NCBI GenBank assembly: GCA_001769295.1
Contig: MEOR01000141.1
Span: 1 to 35,900, forward strand
Length of the DNA: 35,900 nt
Source: Bacteroidetes bacterium GWF2_49_14
GTDB taxonomy: Bacteria; Bacteroidota; Bacteroidia; Bacteroidales; UBA12481
Direction of reading: 5' to 3'
Below, one piece after another: positions 25,706-35,264 of the stretch (position 1 is its first letter; every line of letters begins with the position of its first letter). The position numbers and the translations under genes were made by a program. A model generated the notes under the pieces. It saw only the letters and a program-made list of their open reading frames with translations, ran no database searches and was not told the DNA's origin.

Positions 25706-26647
25706 TTACTGTTTGGGCAGGAAGGAACTACGCGGAAGGAAAACCCTTTTTGAAAGATCCCCGGCCATACCATCAAAATAGGTGGATTTGTTCTCAGTAG
25801 AGTTAATCACGAGACCTGAAATATCAGAATAAGCTTTTATCCCGACAGGCAACAAATTGATGCCTTCGATTTGGATTCCGTATACCGGGTTGGTGGCATT
25901 TGCAGTATTAAAATCATCGCGGAAACCATTGCCGGTCAGGTAAGTCAGGTTAGTCAGGTAATTGGAGGTCCGGGCAGAATCCACAGGCTGACCGTTGCAT
26001 AGCCACTGGTTGTTTTCCTTGACCAGAGTAAAAGAACTGTCGGCAGGATAGGTAAAGGTTATCTTCGTGATATCATTGGGATTGCCCTTGAAGATGGTCT
26101 TGTTTCGCAGACCATTAATATCCCTGCTGAAAGTCATGGCAAGGTATCCCTCCACTGCAAAAACATCATTCTCCTTATCCACCCTGAGATACGTGCTGGG
26201 CTTGCGGGTAGCCTGATTGTAAGAGAAACGGCCCAAAACCAGTTCGGTTTTCGATTTTTTCGGACCGAAAACAACAACCCTTGTGCCAGCTGAATCCGTT
26301 ACGTCATAGTCTTTCCAAAGATCCTTTTTATTGGCTACCAGCCGATCCGGGGTAATGAAAGCAAGTTCCTCTACAATCCCGTTTGCCATTTCCTGATCGG
26401 CAGAGTACTCCTTTCCGCCGGCCTTCAGCTTCCACAAAGAATCTTCTTTGTACAGTTCAACCTCCTGAGCAGGGGCGCCTTTGGGATAAAAAGTAATCCT
26501 GCTAATGTCACTGGCCTGATACTCAATGATGTCATCACGAAAGCTTCTTTCACCGCGTGACATTTTAACCAGCTGGTTAACAGCGAATACGGCCAGCAGA
26601 AGAACAAAAATGATGATCAGTGTCCGGTTTGATTTTTTACGAGACAT
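25706..26647 (-). CDS. DUF4340 domain protein linked to the Gld-like ABC transporter
   Basis: 313 aa. One N-terminal transmembrane helix (TLIIIFVLLLAVFAVNQLV) anchors a large extracytoplasmic part made of repeating beta-rich DUF4340 modules (ITFYPKGAP...VELYKEDSLWKL; ITFTYPADSSFTLVKENNQWLCNG). DUF4340 proteins commonly sit next to GldG-like ABC auxiliary proteins. The start overlaps the end of the GldG-like gene by 11 bases, so the two are coupled. It lacks catalytic motifs; a periplasmic partner of the transporter is the best inference. Confidence 0.85.
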   Translation of the reverse strand: MSRKKSNRTLIIIFVLLLAVFAVNQLVKMSRGERSFRDDIIEYQASDISRITFYPKGAPAQEVELYKEDSLWKLKAGGKEYSADQEMANGIVEELAFITPDRLVANKKDLWKDYDVTDSAGTRVVVFGPKKSKTELVLGRFSYNQATRKPSTYLRVDKENDVFAVEGYLAMTFSRDINGLRNKTIFKGNPNDITKITFTYPADSSFTLVKENNQWLCNGQPVDSARTSNYLTNLTYLTGNGFRDDFNTANATNPVYGIQIEGINLLPVGIKAYSDISGLVINSTENKSTYFDGMAGDLSKRVFLPRSSFLPKQ

Positions 26648-28148
26648 ACCCTTCCTCCATTCTTTTGTTGCGAAGATTGCGGTTATACTGTGATTTGAAT
26701 ACTCCGAAAATAATGATGAGTAAGAGGGGGAGCAGGAAGTTCAGATACTTCAGAAAAGCTTTCTTTCCATCCTCTATCTGGTCGAGTGGCCGGGCGGTAA
26801 CACCCTTGGTTCTCAATTCTACCAACCCCGTGTCATCGGAGAGGAAGTCGATCGAGTTGACCATAAAACTGATATTATCCGGACTCTGCTGACGGGCCTG
26901 TTCTCCTTCACCATTGACGGCAAAATCGCCGTCACCTACCAGAATGATCCTTGAAGTGGCCTGCCCGGAAATTTTTCCGGTAAGAACACCTGCAACGGTC
27001 AGGCCTTTCATCGGAAAATCCGCCTGGCTCCACTGTTTGCTTACATCAAAATAAACCGGCGAAGGCAGTGTTCCTGACAGTTCGGAAGTTTGCGCCAGGG
27101 GAACGAAGGATTTGGTGGTATCTCCGGCATAGGAAACGGTACTGGCAAAGGGAAGCAGCATTGATTCCAAACCCTTGGTTGCCGGATGGTCGGCAAATTT
27201 CGAAATGATAGGCAGATAAGGGAACGGCACCTGGGTAGAAAAGGTGAAGGTTCCTTGCTGTTGCCTTACCTGAATATTCGCGCAACGGCTGTCAACCACA
27301 AAATTATCATCCACAACAAGCCCTTTGGAAAGTAACCAATCCTCAAGCCCGGTGTGAATGGAGAGGCCCCGGTTTACTTCGAGCTTTCCTTCTACACGGT
27401 TTAAGGCAATAAAGAGGTTTCCGCCCTGCGCAAGAAACTGGTCGAGCTGGCTCAGATGAGACGGTGGGATGGTGTCTGTGGGTGCTACCAGTACAACCGT
27501 GTTAAACTTCAACAAAGTGTTAACGGTATCGTTTTGAAAAACAGGCTCGATGTCGTACAGGATGTTAAGGGCATTGGCAGCCTGTGGAATTGCGGCAACT
27601 CCGGGTTCCCCATGACCTTGTACCAGACCAATCGTAGGCTTATCCTTAACCGATATCTTTTTAATCGCAGAGGATAGGGCATACTCCATTGCCGCTCCCG
27701 GTTGCATGAAAGGAATTACTTCCGACTCCTCACCCATGGAGATCACGGCGCCGAGGTACACTTTCTGCTGTTTGGCCTGATCTTTTTCCCTGACCGTTGC
27801 AATAACCGGCTGGATGCCGGCTGCAACCGCCTTCTGTTCGGTTTCTTCTCCGGCAACCGGAGCAATGAATTCATATACGATCTGGCCTTTTGAAATGTTG
27901 TTGTATTCAATCAGCAGATCTTTAAAATCCCGTTTGGTCCGGGCCAGTTCAGTGGGGATATCATTGCTGAAGTAGGCCGTTACCGTAACCGGTTCTTTCA
28001 GGTTGCGGATAATGTTTTTCGTTGCCTTGCTCAGAGTATACCGGCTGTCCTTGGTCAGGTCAAGGCGCAGGAAAAAATTATCTGACAATAGATTGACCAG
28101 GACTATGATGCCCAAAGCGGTGAGAATGAATATGGTTGTTCGTTTCAT
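26637..28148 (-). CDS. GldG-like ABC transporter auxiliary protein
   Basis: 503 aa. An N-terminal helix (IFILTALGIIVLVNLLSDN) and a C-terminal helix (YLNFLLPLLLIIIFGVFKS) bracket a large periplasmic domain of the GldG/ABC_transp_aux family. The start of that domain (FLRLDLTKDSRYTLSKATKNIIRNLKEPVTVTAYFS) is the family's hallmark block, and KPTIGLVQGHGEPG and LDQFLAQGGNLFIALNRVE follow. In gliding Bacteroidota GldG works with GldF and GldA; in related non-gliding species such proteins are of unknown function. It follows the permease by 18 bases. Confidence 0.85.
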   Translation of the reverse strand: MKRTTIFILTALGIIVLVNLLSDNFFLRLDLTKDSRYTLSKATKNIIRNLKEPVTVTAYFSNDIPTELARTKRDFKDLLIEYNNISKGQIVYEFIAPVAGEETEQKAVAAGIQPVIATVREKDQAKQQKVYLGAVISMGEESEVIPFMQPGAAMEYALSSAIKKISVKDKPTIGLVQGHGEPGVAAIPQAANALNILYDIEPVFQNDTVNTLLKFNTVVLVAPTDTIPPSHLSQLDQFLAQGGNLFIALNRVEGKLEVNRGLSIHTGLEDWLLSKGLVVDDNFVVDSRCANIQVRQQQGTFTFSTQVPFPYLPIISKFADHPATKGLESMLLPFASTVSYAGDTTKSFVPLAQTSELSGTLPSPVYFDVSKQWSQADFPMKGLTVAGVLTGKISGQATSRIILVGDGDFAVNGEGEQARQQSPDNISFMVNSIDFLSDDTGLVELRTKGVTARPLDQIEDGKKAFLKYLNFLLPLLLIIIFGVFKSQYNRNLRNKRMEEGYVS

Positions 28149-28166
28149 AGTTATAAGCTTTAAGCG

Positions 28167-28886
28167 TTAAAACTTCCGGCTTGCCAGCCTTGATTCAGCC
28201 AGAATCAGTGGAATAGCAATAAGGCTGATAAAGTAGATCAGGTCCTTGGTATCAATCACACCGCGGCTGATGGACTCAAAATGGGTGCTGAGGTTGAGAT
28301 AATTGAGGATTCCTCCCAGCCAGCCTGTTGCATTACCTGCCAGAACGCCGAAGATGATATGGAAAAAGATGCCGATCAGCAGCGCAATAAGAAAAGCCAC
28401 AATCTGGTTTCTCGAAATGCTGCTGGCAAATATCCCTATCGATACATAAGCTCCTGACATCAGTATCAGTCCGAGATAGCCGGTCCAAACCGTTCCGTGA
28501 TCCAGCGGCCCGAGTGTTGCGATCGTTATGTAATAGGGTAGGGTGCAGGCAAGTGCGATCCCGATTAAAGCCATAGTCGATAAAAACTTGCCTCCGACTA
28601 CCTGCCAGTCCTTAATGGGCTTGGTCAGCAGTAATTCAATGGTGCCCGATCTTGTCTCTTCAGCAACCAGTCCCATGGTCAGGCCGGGAATGAAAAAGAA
28701 CAGGGTCCAGTAAGCAATGCCGAAAAAGGACTGCATGCTGGCCTGCCCAACCATAAACACATCCGCTCCCGATATCCAGGTGAAGAACCCACTGAACCCG
28801 AGGAAAGCAATGAGCATTATATAGGCCATCAGTGAACTGAAGAATGTATTCAATTCGCGACGGGCTATTATCCATACTTCTTTCAT
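28167..28886 (-). CDS. GldF-like ABC-2 type permease
   Basis: 239 aa inner-membrane permease with about six hydrophobic helices. The cytoplasmic loop MGLVAEETRSGTIELLLTKPIKDWQVVGGKFLS is the ABC-2 coupling motif (EE.R.GT.E.LL..P). It is most similar in layout to GldF, and lies 24 bases after the ATPase and 18 bases before the GldG-like gene, so the three form one transporter. An ABC-2 transporter of this type could export a lipid, polysaccharide or protein; substrate is not visible. Confidence 0.88.
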   Translation of the reverse strand: MKEVWIIARRELNTFFSSLMAYIMLIAFLGFSGFFTWISGADVFMVGQASMQSFFGIAYWTLFFFIPGLTMGLVAEETRSGTIELLLTKPIKDWQVVGGKFLSTMALIGIALACTLPYYITIATLGPLDHGTVWTGYLGLILMSGAYVSIGIFASSISRNQIVAFLIALLIGIFFHIIFGVLAGNATGWLGGILNYLNLSTHFESISRGVIDTKDLIYFISLIAIPLILAESRLASRKF

Positions 28887-28910
28887 ATTTCCAGGATATT
28901 AAATAGTTAA

Positions 28911-29840
28911 TTAATTCATGGTTAGTTCATGGAAGATGTCTTCCAGTTTGGTCTCTACTACCGATAGTTCGGTGAGAACCCACTTGCTCCTGACACAAAG
29001 GTCAAAAACATCCCGTCTGGAACTCTGATGCGCTTTGCTCTGAATCTCAAAGCGATTGTCTGAACCGGCAATGGGATTGACCCAGTCGACCGAATGAAGC
29101 TTCTGAAGTGCAGCCACCACTTCATTCTTCTGTCCTTCCTCAATAGTAACCCGGATCATCTCCTGGCCTTGCGCCTTTTTCCTGAGGTTCGCCGGGGTAC
29201 CGTCGGCCACGATCTTTCCTTTGTTGATGATCAGGATCCTGTCGCAGGTAGCCTCAACCTCGGCAAGAATATGCGAGCTGAGAATAACTGTTTTCTCCCG
29301 TCCAATGGTCCTGATCAGCTCCCGGATCTCAACGATCTGGTTGGGATCCAAACCAGCGGTCGGCTCGTCCAGGATTAATACCTCGGGATCATGAATCAGC
29401 GCTTGTGCAAGTCCCACGCGCTGCCGGTAACCTTTGGAAAGTTCACCGATTTTTTTGTGCTTCTCTCCCTCCAGGCCGCATACCCTAACCATCTCCCGGA
29501 TCCTCTCACTGATGCGGGATTTATCGATCCCCTGGATTTTGGCAACAAACCGCAGGTAATCAATGACCGGCATGTCATTGTACAAAGGGTTGTTTTCGGG
29601 CAAATAGCCTATCAGCTTACGTACTTCTTCCGGCTGATCGGTCACGCTGAATTCCCCCAGGCGAATCGATCCCTTGTTGGGTAACAGATAGGATGTGATT
29701 GCCTTCATAGTAGTGGTCTTGCCGGCCCCGTTGGGTCCCAGGAATCCCAGTACTTCCCCGGTATGAACCTTGAACGAGATATTATCCACAGCCTTTTGGG
29801 TGCCGTAAATCTTCGTTAGGTTTTCAACTATAATGTCCAT
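28911..29840 (-). CDS. GldA-like ABC transporter ATP-binding protein
   Basis: 309 aa cytosolic ATPase. Walker A GPNGAGKT (35-42), signature LSKGYRQR (134-141), Walker B LILDEPTAGLD (155-165) and the downstream switch His in ILSSHILAE are all present. The C-terminal ~80 residues after the nucleotide-binding domain (VTIEEGQ... to EDIFHELT) match the tail of GldA/CcmA-like ABC-2 ATPases. First gene of the unit GldA-GldF-GldG-DUF4340-nth. It has a 138-base upstream gap, the longest on this strand here, consistent with its own promoter; a degenerate TACCTCGA there follows TTTTTTTG. Confidence 0.92.
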   Translation of the reverse strand: MDIIVENLTKIYGTQKAVDNISFKVHTGEVLGFLGPNGAGKTTTMKAITSYLLPNKGSIRLGEFSVTDQPEEVRKLIGYLPENNPLYNDMPVIDYLRFVAKIQGIDKSRISERIREMVRVCGLEGEKHKKIGELSKGYRQRVGLAQALIHDPEVLILDEPTAGLDPNQIVEIRELIRTIGREKTVILSSHILAEVEATCDRILIINKGKIVADGTPANLRKKAQGQEMIRVTIEEGQKNEVVAALQKLHSVDWVNPIAGSDNRFEIQSKAHQSSRRDVFDLCVRSKWVLTELSVVETKLEDIFHELTMN

Positions 29841-29978
29841 GGTTACAATTTTTAGTTAAGTGTTTTAGATCGAGGTACAAAAAAAGCAAATCAACCCCTT
29901 AATTGAAACAGCAGTTAATGTAAATTAAACCTACTTAAGGAAAATTAACACTGCACAACCAAGGGTTTTGAAAAGTCA

Positions 29979-31310
29979 TTATAACTTTCTCAGTATTAAT
30001 ACGTTAGTAGTTGCATCGGTAATCCGGGACCGATGATCAATCCGATGTCCGGGAATCCAGGCAATCTGTCCTCCACTCAGGACCACGGGTGTTTGTGATT
30101 TCGTTAATCTGGAAATCTTGCTGTCAATGAAGAAATCGCTCACCTTTTTCTTATGGTTCATGCCCAGCGGTACAAAGTAATCCCCGGCTTGCCACGGTCT
30201 TACCACCAGCGGAAATTCAAGGGCATCAAAATCCAGCCAGGCGCACCATGGATCTGCAGAAGGAACAAAAGGACCCGCCGTATGCAATTCAGCCTCAAAT
30301 CCGGCCTCCTCCATCGAACCGGGATCCGCCGGATCAAGGTAATACCGGTAGTCCGATTTTGCCCCCGGGAAATAAACCAAAATGGAGTCCCGGTCAATCA
30401 GTAACTGGTGCGTCCGGCTCAGGAATGTCTTTCCGGAACTGCCCTGAAGGGATCGAAGGATCACAGGAATGATCTTGCCATGAAAACCATATGGCCGAAG
30501 CATTTCAAAAAGGATAATCTCAGGGAATTCCGAGTTGAGAATGCCGGTAAAAGGTATGTTTATGGTTCCGTCATCTGCCCTGATAACCTTTTGGTCATAA
30601 ACCTTTACATAGTTATCAATCAGATGTTGGGCTTTGGCGAAACAGGCTTGCTCCTCGGTGATTACCGACCGGATTCCCGGATTCATGCTTTCAAGAATCG
30701 GTATCACTACATGTCGAATGCGGTTTCTGATGATCGAGACATCACGGTTGGATGAGTCCTCGCGGAAAGGAATATTTCTGGAATTAATATAGGTGCGAAT
30801 CTGTTCCCGGCTTGCAAAAAGCAAGGGGCGAACAACATATCCGGCCCGTGGCCGGATTCCGGATAATCCCCGAAGACCGGTTCCACGGATCAGGTTGATC
30901 AGACTGGTTTCAATTGAATCATCTGCATGGTGTCCTACGGCAATCACTGAGCAACTCAAATCCCTTCTGACTTCCTCAAACCATTCATACCGAAGGTCAC
31001 GGGCAGCCATTTCGATCGATATGCCTTGAGATTCTGCGTATTCGCGGGTTGGAAAAGTTCGGGTTCTGACGGGTATGGAACGATTTGCAAAATAATCATT
31101 CACAAATCTTTCCTCTTCATCCGATTCTCCTGCACGTAAACCAAAATTGCAGTGCGCAACAACCATCGGCTGGCCGATCCTGATCAGGCAATCCGCTAAT
31201 GCCATGGAATCCTTTCCACCACTTACGGCCACAAGAATAAGATCAGAAGGATCGAAAAGCTCCTGTAGCCGGGAGAACTCCAGAAAACCCTGGATCAGGT
31301 CGGTGCCCAT
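29979..31310 (-). CDS. tilS: tRNA(Ile)-lysidine synthetase
   Basis: 443 aa cytosolic enzyme that converts C34 of the AUA-decoding tRNA-Ile to lysidine using ATP and lysine. The N-terminal PP-loop SGGKDS is at 30-35 in VAVSGGKDSMALADCL; HCNFGLRAGESDEEE, GHHADDSIETSLINLIRGTGLRGLSGI and RPLLFASREQIRTYI are the catalytic-domain blocks. The C-terminal tRNA-binding domain is present (VRPWQAGDYFVPLGMNHKKKVSDFFIDSKI and GGQIAWIPGHRIDHR). Start ATG at 31310 lies four bases after the stop of the M49-like gene. Length is normal. Confidence 0.95.
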   Translation of the reverse strand: MGTDLIQGFLEFSRLQELFDPSDLILVAVSGGKDSMALADCLIRIGQPMVVAHCNFGLRAGESDEEERFVNDYFANRSIPVRTRTFPTREYAESQGISIEMAARDLRYEWFEEVRRDLSCSVIAVGHHADDSIETSLINLIRGTGLRGLSGIRPRAGYVVRPLLFASREQIRTYINSRNIPFREDSSNRDVSIIRNRIRHVVIPILESMNPGIRSVITEEQACFAKAQHLIDNYVKVYDQKVIRADDGTINIPFTGILNSEFPEIILFEMLRPYGFHGKIIPVILRSLQGSSGKTFLSRTHQLLIDRDSILVYFPGAKSDYRYYLDPADPGSMEEAGFEAELHTAGPFVPSADPWCAWLDFDALEFPLVVRPWQAGDYFVPLGMNHKKKVSDFFIDSKISRLTKSQTPVVLSGGQIAWIPGHRIDHRSRITDATTNVLILRKL

Positions 31311-31314
31311 TCAA

Positions 31315-32958
31315 TCAGAGTCCCAGAACAGCAGCGCCCTGCTCAAAAACGATATCCTTGGGAATTCCCTTGCTGTTAATCCGGCCCAGGTCGTCCTGCA
31401 GCATTGCAGGAACCATCCCTTTCTCACTCATCAGCTTTTTAACCCCAGCATAGTTACCGTCACCCTGCAAACCGATGATCAGCGCGCCCAATTCACTAAC
31501 GGCTGCTTTCATCTTCTCAAATTCGACGCGGTACAATCCGGTAGCCGGATCTTTTGAAAATGCCCCTTTTTCATTGAAGAAGTTGAATTGAAGCATATTG
31601 CCTTTCCCATGAGAGCTGGTGGCTCCAAAACGGACCGATCGGAATATACCGGCAAGGAAAGTTACATAGTTGTCCATCAGATTCTTTTCCCCGAATTCAC
31701 CCATGGCAGCAAGCTGAGAAACAAGATAGAGGCCGATAATATCAGCCTTTGCTTCCTCAAGTGCGCTGTACTGATCGCTCAGGACCTTGCGAACCGGGCC
31801 AGCTCCGGTGAGCGTGTTTTTAATTCCAAGTCCGTGAGCCACTTCATGAAACATGATGTTTTCGAAAAAAGCATCAAACAAAACATGCTTTTGCTGTGTG
31901 GGATCAATCACTTCTTGAGATATCGGAATTAATATCTTTTCAAATTTTGCCTGAATGGAGTTTTTAAGCTGCAGCTTTCTGCTGCCTTTCTCAATCTGAA
32001 CTCTTTCATCATTAGGAAGATTGATGGCTATGGTCTTGCTCCCTGAATTGCAGTCCCCGGCGTAATAAACCGCATCATAAACACCCAGGTCGGAATCCAT
32101 GCCAGGCACCTCCTGCTTGTATTTATCCTCAACCGGCAGGGATTTCTGAAGAGCCGGAAGAAGGACGGCAAAACGCGCCAGTTTCTGGCTCCAGGCAGCA
32201 TCCTTGATAAGAACAAAGGATTCATGTGCAGCCTTATAGCCGAACAGGGCATCCTCATAATTTTCGATAGGCCCGACCACGAAGTCTATATTGCTTGATT
32301 TCATGTCCATCCATGCCATATCACTTGCAAAATAGTCGTCGGTTAACAGCGCCTGGGCCCTCAATTCCAGATATTTCTTTAATCCTTCGTTCTCGGCAAT
32401 CGCAGCTGCCTGATTGATAAGATCTGCCGCCTCCATAATCTGAGTGGAAAAGAAAACGTGATAGGGAATTGAACTCAGCTGGCCTTCCTTATTCCTCCTG
32501 ATAACCGTATAGAGGCTGCTTTTTGTGGAGTCCTCCATCTTCTCAAACTCTTCCCTGGTCATATCCTGGGGATAAAACTGGGCGCCCAGCGGCTTTGGTT
32601 CGGCTCCGGTGATAAAAGGTTTGTTTTCATTCAGGATTTCCCAGGGACCATAATTGATCCGGGCAAACTGGCGGATGGCTGAATCTTTGATACCGGCCAA
32701 AAATTCATTCTTGGCACCATAAGTTTCCATCCAGAAAATGTCGTCCATGATTTCTGCCACTCTGATGAGAATCGGTATGATTTCGCGTTCTTTTACACTG
32801 AGTCCGGAGAGATCGGCTGACAAGCGAAAGGTTGCATATTCGCTTACTTTCTGTACGATGGCCGGATCGCTCTCGGGTTGGTTCGTGGTTGTTTTACAGG
32901 AAGATGTGCCCATAATTATCAGGATGGCTGTTAGGATGAACAAAAAATGCTTTTTCAT
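31315..32958 (-). CDS. M49-like zinc metallopeptidase lipoprotein
   Basis: 547 aa from ATG 32958. An in-frame extension to 33105 would overlap the next gene and add no recognisable sequence; the chosen start opens a lipoprotein signal (MKKHFLFILTAILIIMG, then TSSC with Cys21 as the lipid anchor). The zinc site HEVAH is at 371-375 and EEAKAD at 401-406, the arrangement of the dipeptidyl-peptidase III clan (family M49), with HEXXH in place of the HEXXGH usual in DPP III. The large mostly helical remainder fits the relatives annotated in Bacteroidota as Zn-dependent hydrolase or DPP3-family. Probably a periplasmic or surface peptidase. It lies in a minus-strand run with proS and tilS; cooperation with them is not implied. 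Confidence 0.82.
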   Translation of the reverse strand: MKKHFLFILTAILIIMGTSSCKTTTNQPESDPAIVQKVSEYATFRLSADLSGLSVKEREIIPILIRVAEIMDDIFWMETYGAKNEFLAGIKDSAIRQFARINYGPWEILNENKPFITGAEPKPLGAQFYPQDMTREEFEKMEDSTKSSLYTVIRRNKEGQLSSIPYHVFFSTQIMEAADLINQAAAIAENEGLKKYLELRAQALLTDDYFASDMAWMDMKSSNIDFVVGPIENYEDALFGYKAAHESFVLIKDAAWSQKLARFAVLLPALQKSLPVEDKYKQEVPGMDSDLGVYDAVYYAGDCNSGSKTIAINLPNDERVQIEKGSRKLQLKNSIQAKFEKILIPISQEVIDPTQQKHVLFDAFFENIMFHEVAHGLGIKNTLTGAGPVRKVLSDQYSALEEAKADIIGLYLVSQLAAMGEFGEKNLMDNYVTFLAGIFRSVRFGATSSHGKGNMLQFNFFNEKGAFSKDPATGLYRVEFEKMKAAVSELGALIIGLQGDGNYAGVKKLMSEKGMVPAMLQDDLGRINSKGIPKDIVFEQGAAVLGL

Positions 32959-33013
32959 GACTTCGGACAATTTTTTTAGTGACAGAAACGCAATGCTCCG
33001 GCCGCTGCCGGTA

Positions 33014-33703
33014 TTATTTATCGATATCATCTGACCGGAATTGGAATCCCAGTCGTTTTCCCGTAGAAATCCTCGCATCATTAATGTGCTGGTGTATCTG
33101 GCCAACGGTCACCAATTTGACAGCATCATACGGGGGAACCAGAAGATCGAAATCAAGACAGTACTGAACCGCTGCCTGGACAATCTGGGTAACGCTTTTC
33201 TTATCAATCACATTCGAACCCAGTGTGGTAAAACTGAAGCCCGACTGACGTTTCCCCTGAACGAAAAAATGATTGTTTTTATTGATGTAAATCCTGGCGA
33301 TCAGGTAGCCCAGATCCTCCTGCCGGTTATATTTAAAGGAGTCGGCAAGGAAATTGTAAATATTAATGATGCCTGAGTAACCGGCCGAAACATCATTCTG
33401 GATGTAATCCGTTTTCCAGATTTCATGCTCCCGGTCAAATTGAAAAACATTGGAGTGCATATTGAATACCAGCAGATCGCCGGCAACCTTAAGTTCCGCA
33501 GAAAAACTGCCATGGTCCTGATACCAGAGGTGGACCCGCGGATCATCCTCAATAAGCGCACTGTTAAGGGTCTCAGAGATGTGCTGCAGCTCTTCTTTGA
33601 TTAATCGGAATGCCTCGCAGGTATTGTCGTAGATCTGCTGTTTCAGACTTGATTTACTTTTTAGGGTTTCGATTATCTTTAACTGCTTGGCGGTTGCTTT
33701 CAT
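33014..33703 (-). CDS. Conserved-looking protein of unknown function
   Basis: 229 aa from the ATG at 33703 (MKATAKQLKIIETLKSK), which lies ten bases after the proS stop; the open frame extends upstream into proS to 33787 but that part is low-complexity and unlikely to be translated. There is no signal peptide. The N-terminal ~75 residues look helical, and the rest beta-rich (VHLWYQDHGSFSAELKVAGDLLVFNMHSNVFQF... ARIYINKNNHFFVQGKRQSGFSF). I do not recognise a family and see no catalytic motif. Position between proS and the peptidase gene suggests co-transcription with proS. Confidence 0.7.
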   Translation of the reverse strand: MKATAKQLKIIETLKSKSSLKQQIYDNTCEAFRLIKEELQHISETLNSALIEDDPRVHLWYQDHGSFSAELKVAGDLLVFNMHSNVFQFDREHEIWKTDYIQNDVSAGYSGIINIYNFLADSFKYNRQEDLGYLIARIYINKNNHFFVQGKRQSGFSFTTLGSNVIDKKSVTQIVQAAVQYCLDFDLLVPPYDAVKLVTVGQIHQHINDARISTGKRLGFQFRSDDIDK

Positions 33704-33713
33704 GGGAATGGTT

Positions 33714-35186
33714 TTAATAGGCTCTGGCAAAGATTGCTCTCCGGTTTGATGGTCTGCCTGTTTTGATGCAAATTCCGGGCTCATCAATTGAATCTAAAGG
33801 TATGCAACGAATGGTTGCCTTGGTCTCTTCCTGGATCGCTTTTTCGGTTTCCGGGGTTCCATCCCAGTGAGCAGAAATAAATCCGCCCTTCTCTACAAGG
33901 TCAAGGAACTCTTCCCAGGTTTCTGCTTTATGGGTGTTCTCAGTCCTGAACCGAAGTGCCTTATTGTAAATCTCTGCCTGGATCTGGTCCATTAAAGCCG
34001 GAATATATACTTCAAGGCTTTCCATTGGGACAGTCTCTTTTGTGAGTGTATCACGGCGTGCAACCTCAACGGTGCCATTTTCAAGGTCACGGGGTCCGAT
34101 TGCGAGCCTTACAGGAACTCCCTTCAGTTCATATTCGGCAAATTTCCATCCCGGTTTGTGGGTATCCCGGTCATCGACCTTAACGGTTATGCCATGTTTC
34201 ACCAGCTGCGACTTGATCAGGTGGGCTCTTTCCACGGTAGCAGCATACTCTTCGGGAGTTTTATAAATGGGAACGATAACCACCTGTTGTGGAGCCAGTT
34301 TGGGAGGAAGTACCAGGCCGTTGTCATCGGAGTGGGCCATTACGAGCGCTCCCATCAGGCGGGTAGACACACCCCAGGAGGTTGCCCAGACGTATTCCTG
34401 CTTCCCTTCCTTAGAAGCGAACATAACATCAAAAGCCTTGGCAAAATTTTGCCCGAGAAAATGCGAGGTGCCCGCCTGCAGCGCCTTTCCATCCTGCATC
34501 AGGGCTTCAATGCAATAAGTGTCCTCTGCCCCTGCAAATTTTTCCGTTTCTGATTTAATCCCTTTAATAACCGGCAGAGCAAGGAATTGCTCAGCAAAGG
34601 TCGCGTAGACACCCAGAATCTTGAGAGTTTCCTCAACTGCCTCAGCGCGTGTTTCATGAGCGGTGTGACCTTCCTGCCACAGGAACTCGGCTGTACGCAG
34701 AAAAAGCCGGGTGCGCATTTCCCAGCGAACAACATTTGCCCATTGGTTAATCAGAATCGGAAGGTCCCGGTAACTCTGAATCCAATTCCTGTATGTATTC
34801 CAGATAATTGTTTCGGAAGTTGGGCGGATCACAAGTTCTTCTTCAAGCTTGGCCGATGGATCAACTTTCAGGCCGCCGTTCTCCTCATCAGCAGTAAGAC
34901 GATAGTGCGTAACAACCGCACACTCCTTGGCAAAACCTTTTACATGGGCAGCTTCCCTGCTAAAAAAGGATTTCGGGATAAACAGAGGGAAATACGCATT
35001 GACGTGCCCGGTTTCCTTGAACATCCGGTCGAGTTCAGCCTGCATTCGTTCCCAAATTGCATATCCATAGGGCTTAATCACCATACATCCTCTAACCGCT
35101 GAATTCTCAGCAAGATCAGCCTTAATTACCAGGTCATTATACCATTGCGCATAATTCTCACTCCGTGATGTTAAAACTTTTGCCAT
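33714..35186 (-). CDS. proS: Prolyl-tRNA synthetase, archaeal/eukaryotic type
   Basis: 490 aa class II aminoacyl-tRNA synthetase. It shows the short architecture without the bacterial INS editing domain: motif 2 region [25 protein letters not shown], then [27 protein letters not shown], followed by the anticodon-binding domain (VVIVPIYKT..., [13 protein letters not shown]) and the C-terminal zinc-like domain ending [21 protein letters not shown]. This ProS type is the normal one in Bacteroidales. The start ATG at 35186 gives [18 protein letters not shown], matching the family N-terminus. A divergent lipoprotein gene begins 102 bases upstream. Confidence 0.95.
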   Translation of the reverse strand: MAKVLTSRSENYAQWYNDLVIKADLAENSAVRGCMVIKPYGYAIWERMQAELDRMFKETGHVNAYFPLFIPKSFFSREAAHVKGFAKECAVVTHYRLTADEENGGLKVDPSAKLEEELVIRPTSETIIWNTYRNWIQSYRDLPILINQWANVVRWEMRTRLFLRTAEFLWQEGHTAHETRAEAVEETLKILGVYATFAEQFLALPVIKGIKSETEKFAGAEDTYCIEALMQDGKALQAGTSHFLGQNFAKAFDVMFASKEGKQEYVWATSWGVSTRLMGALVMAHSDDNGLVLPPKLAPQQVVIVPIYKTPEEYAATVERAHLIKSQLVKHGITVKVDDRDTHKPGWKFAEYELKGVPVRLAIGPRDLENGTVEVARRDTLTKETVPMESLEVYIPALMDQIQAEIYNKALRFRTENTHKAETWEEFLDLVEKGGFISAHWDGTPETEKAIQEETKATIRCIPLDSIDEPGICIKTGRPSNRRAIFARAY

Positions 35187-35256
35187 TTTATTGTCTTTGG
35201 TACAGTATTTGCTTTTGCTTCCTGAAAAGTAGATACAAAATAAGGAAAATATATCC

Positions 35257-35264
35257 TATATTTA
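35257..35264 (+). promoter_or_regulatory. Candidate -7 element of the Tyr/Gly-rich lipoprotein gene
   Basis: TATATTTA matches TAnnTTTG at seven of eight positions, 23 bases before the ATG at 35288. A -33 TTG at normal spacing is absent. An AGGAGG Shine-Dalgarno (35274-35279) lies between it and the start. Confidence 0.3.

Noticed and set aside
32959-33105. N-terminal extension of the M49-like lipoprotein
   Set aside because: It would overlap the neighbouring gene and bury the lipoprotein signal that starts at 32958.
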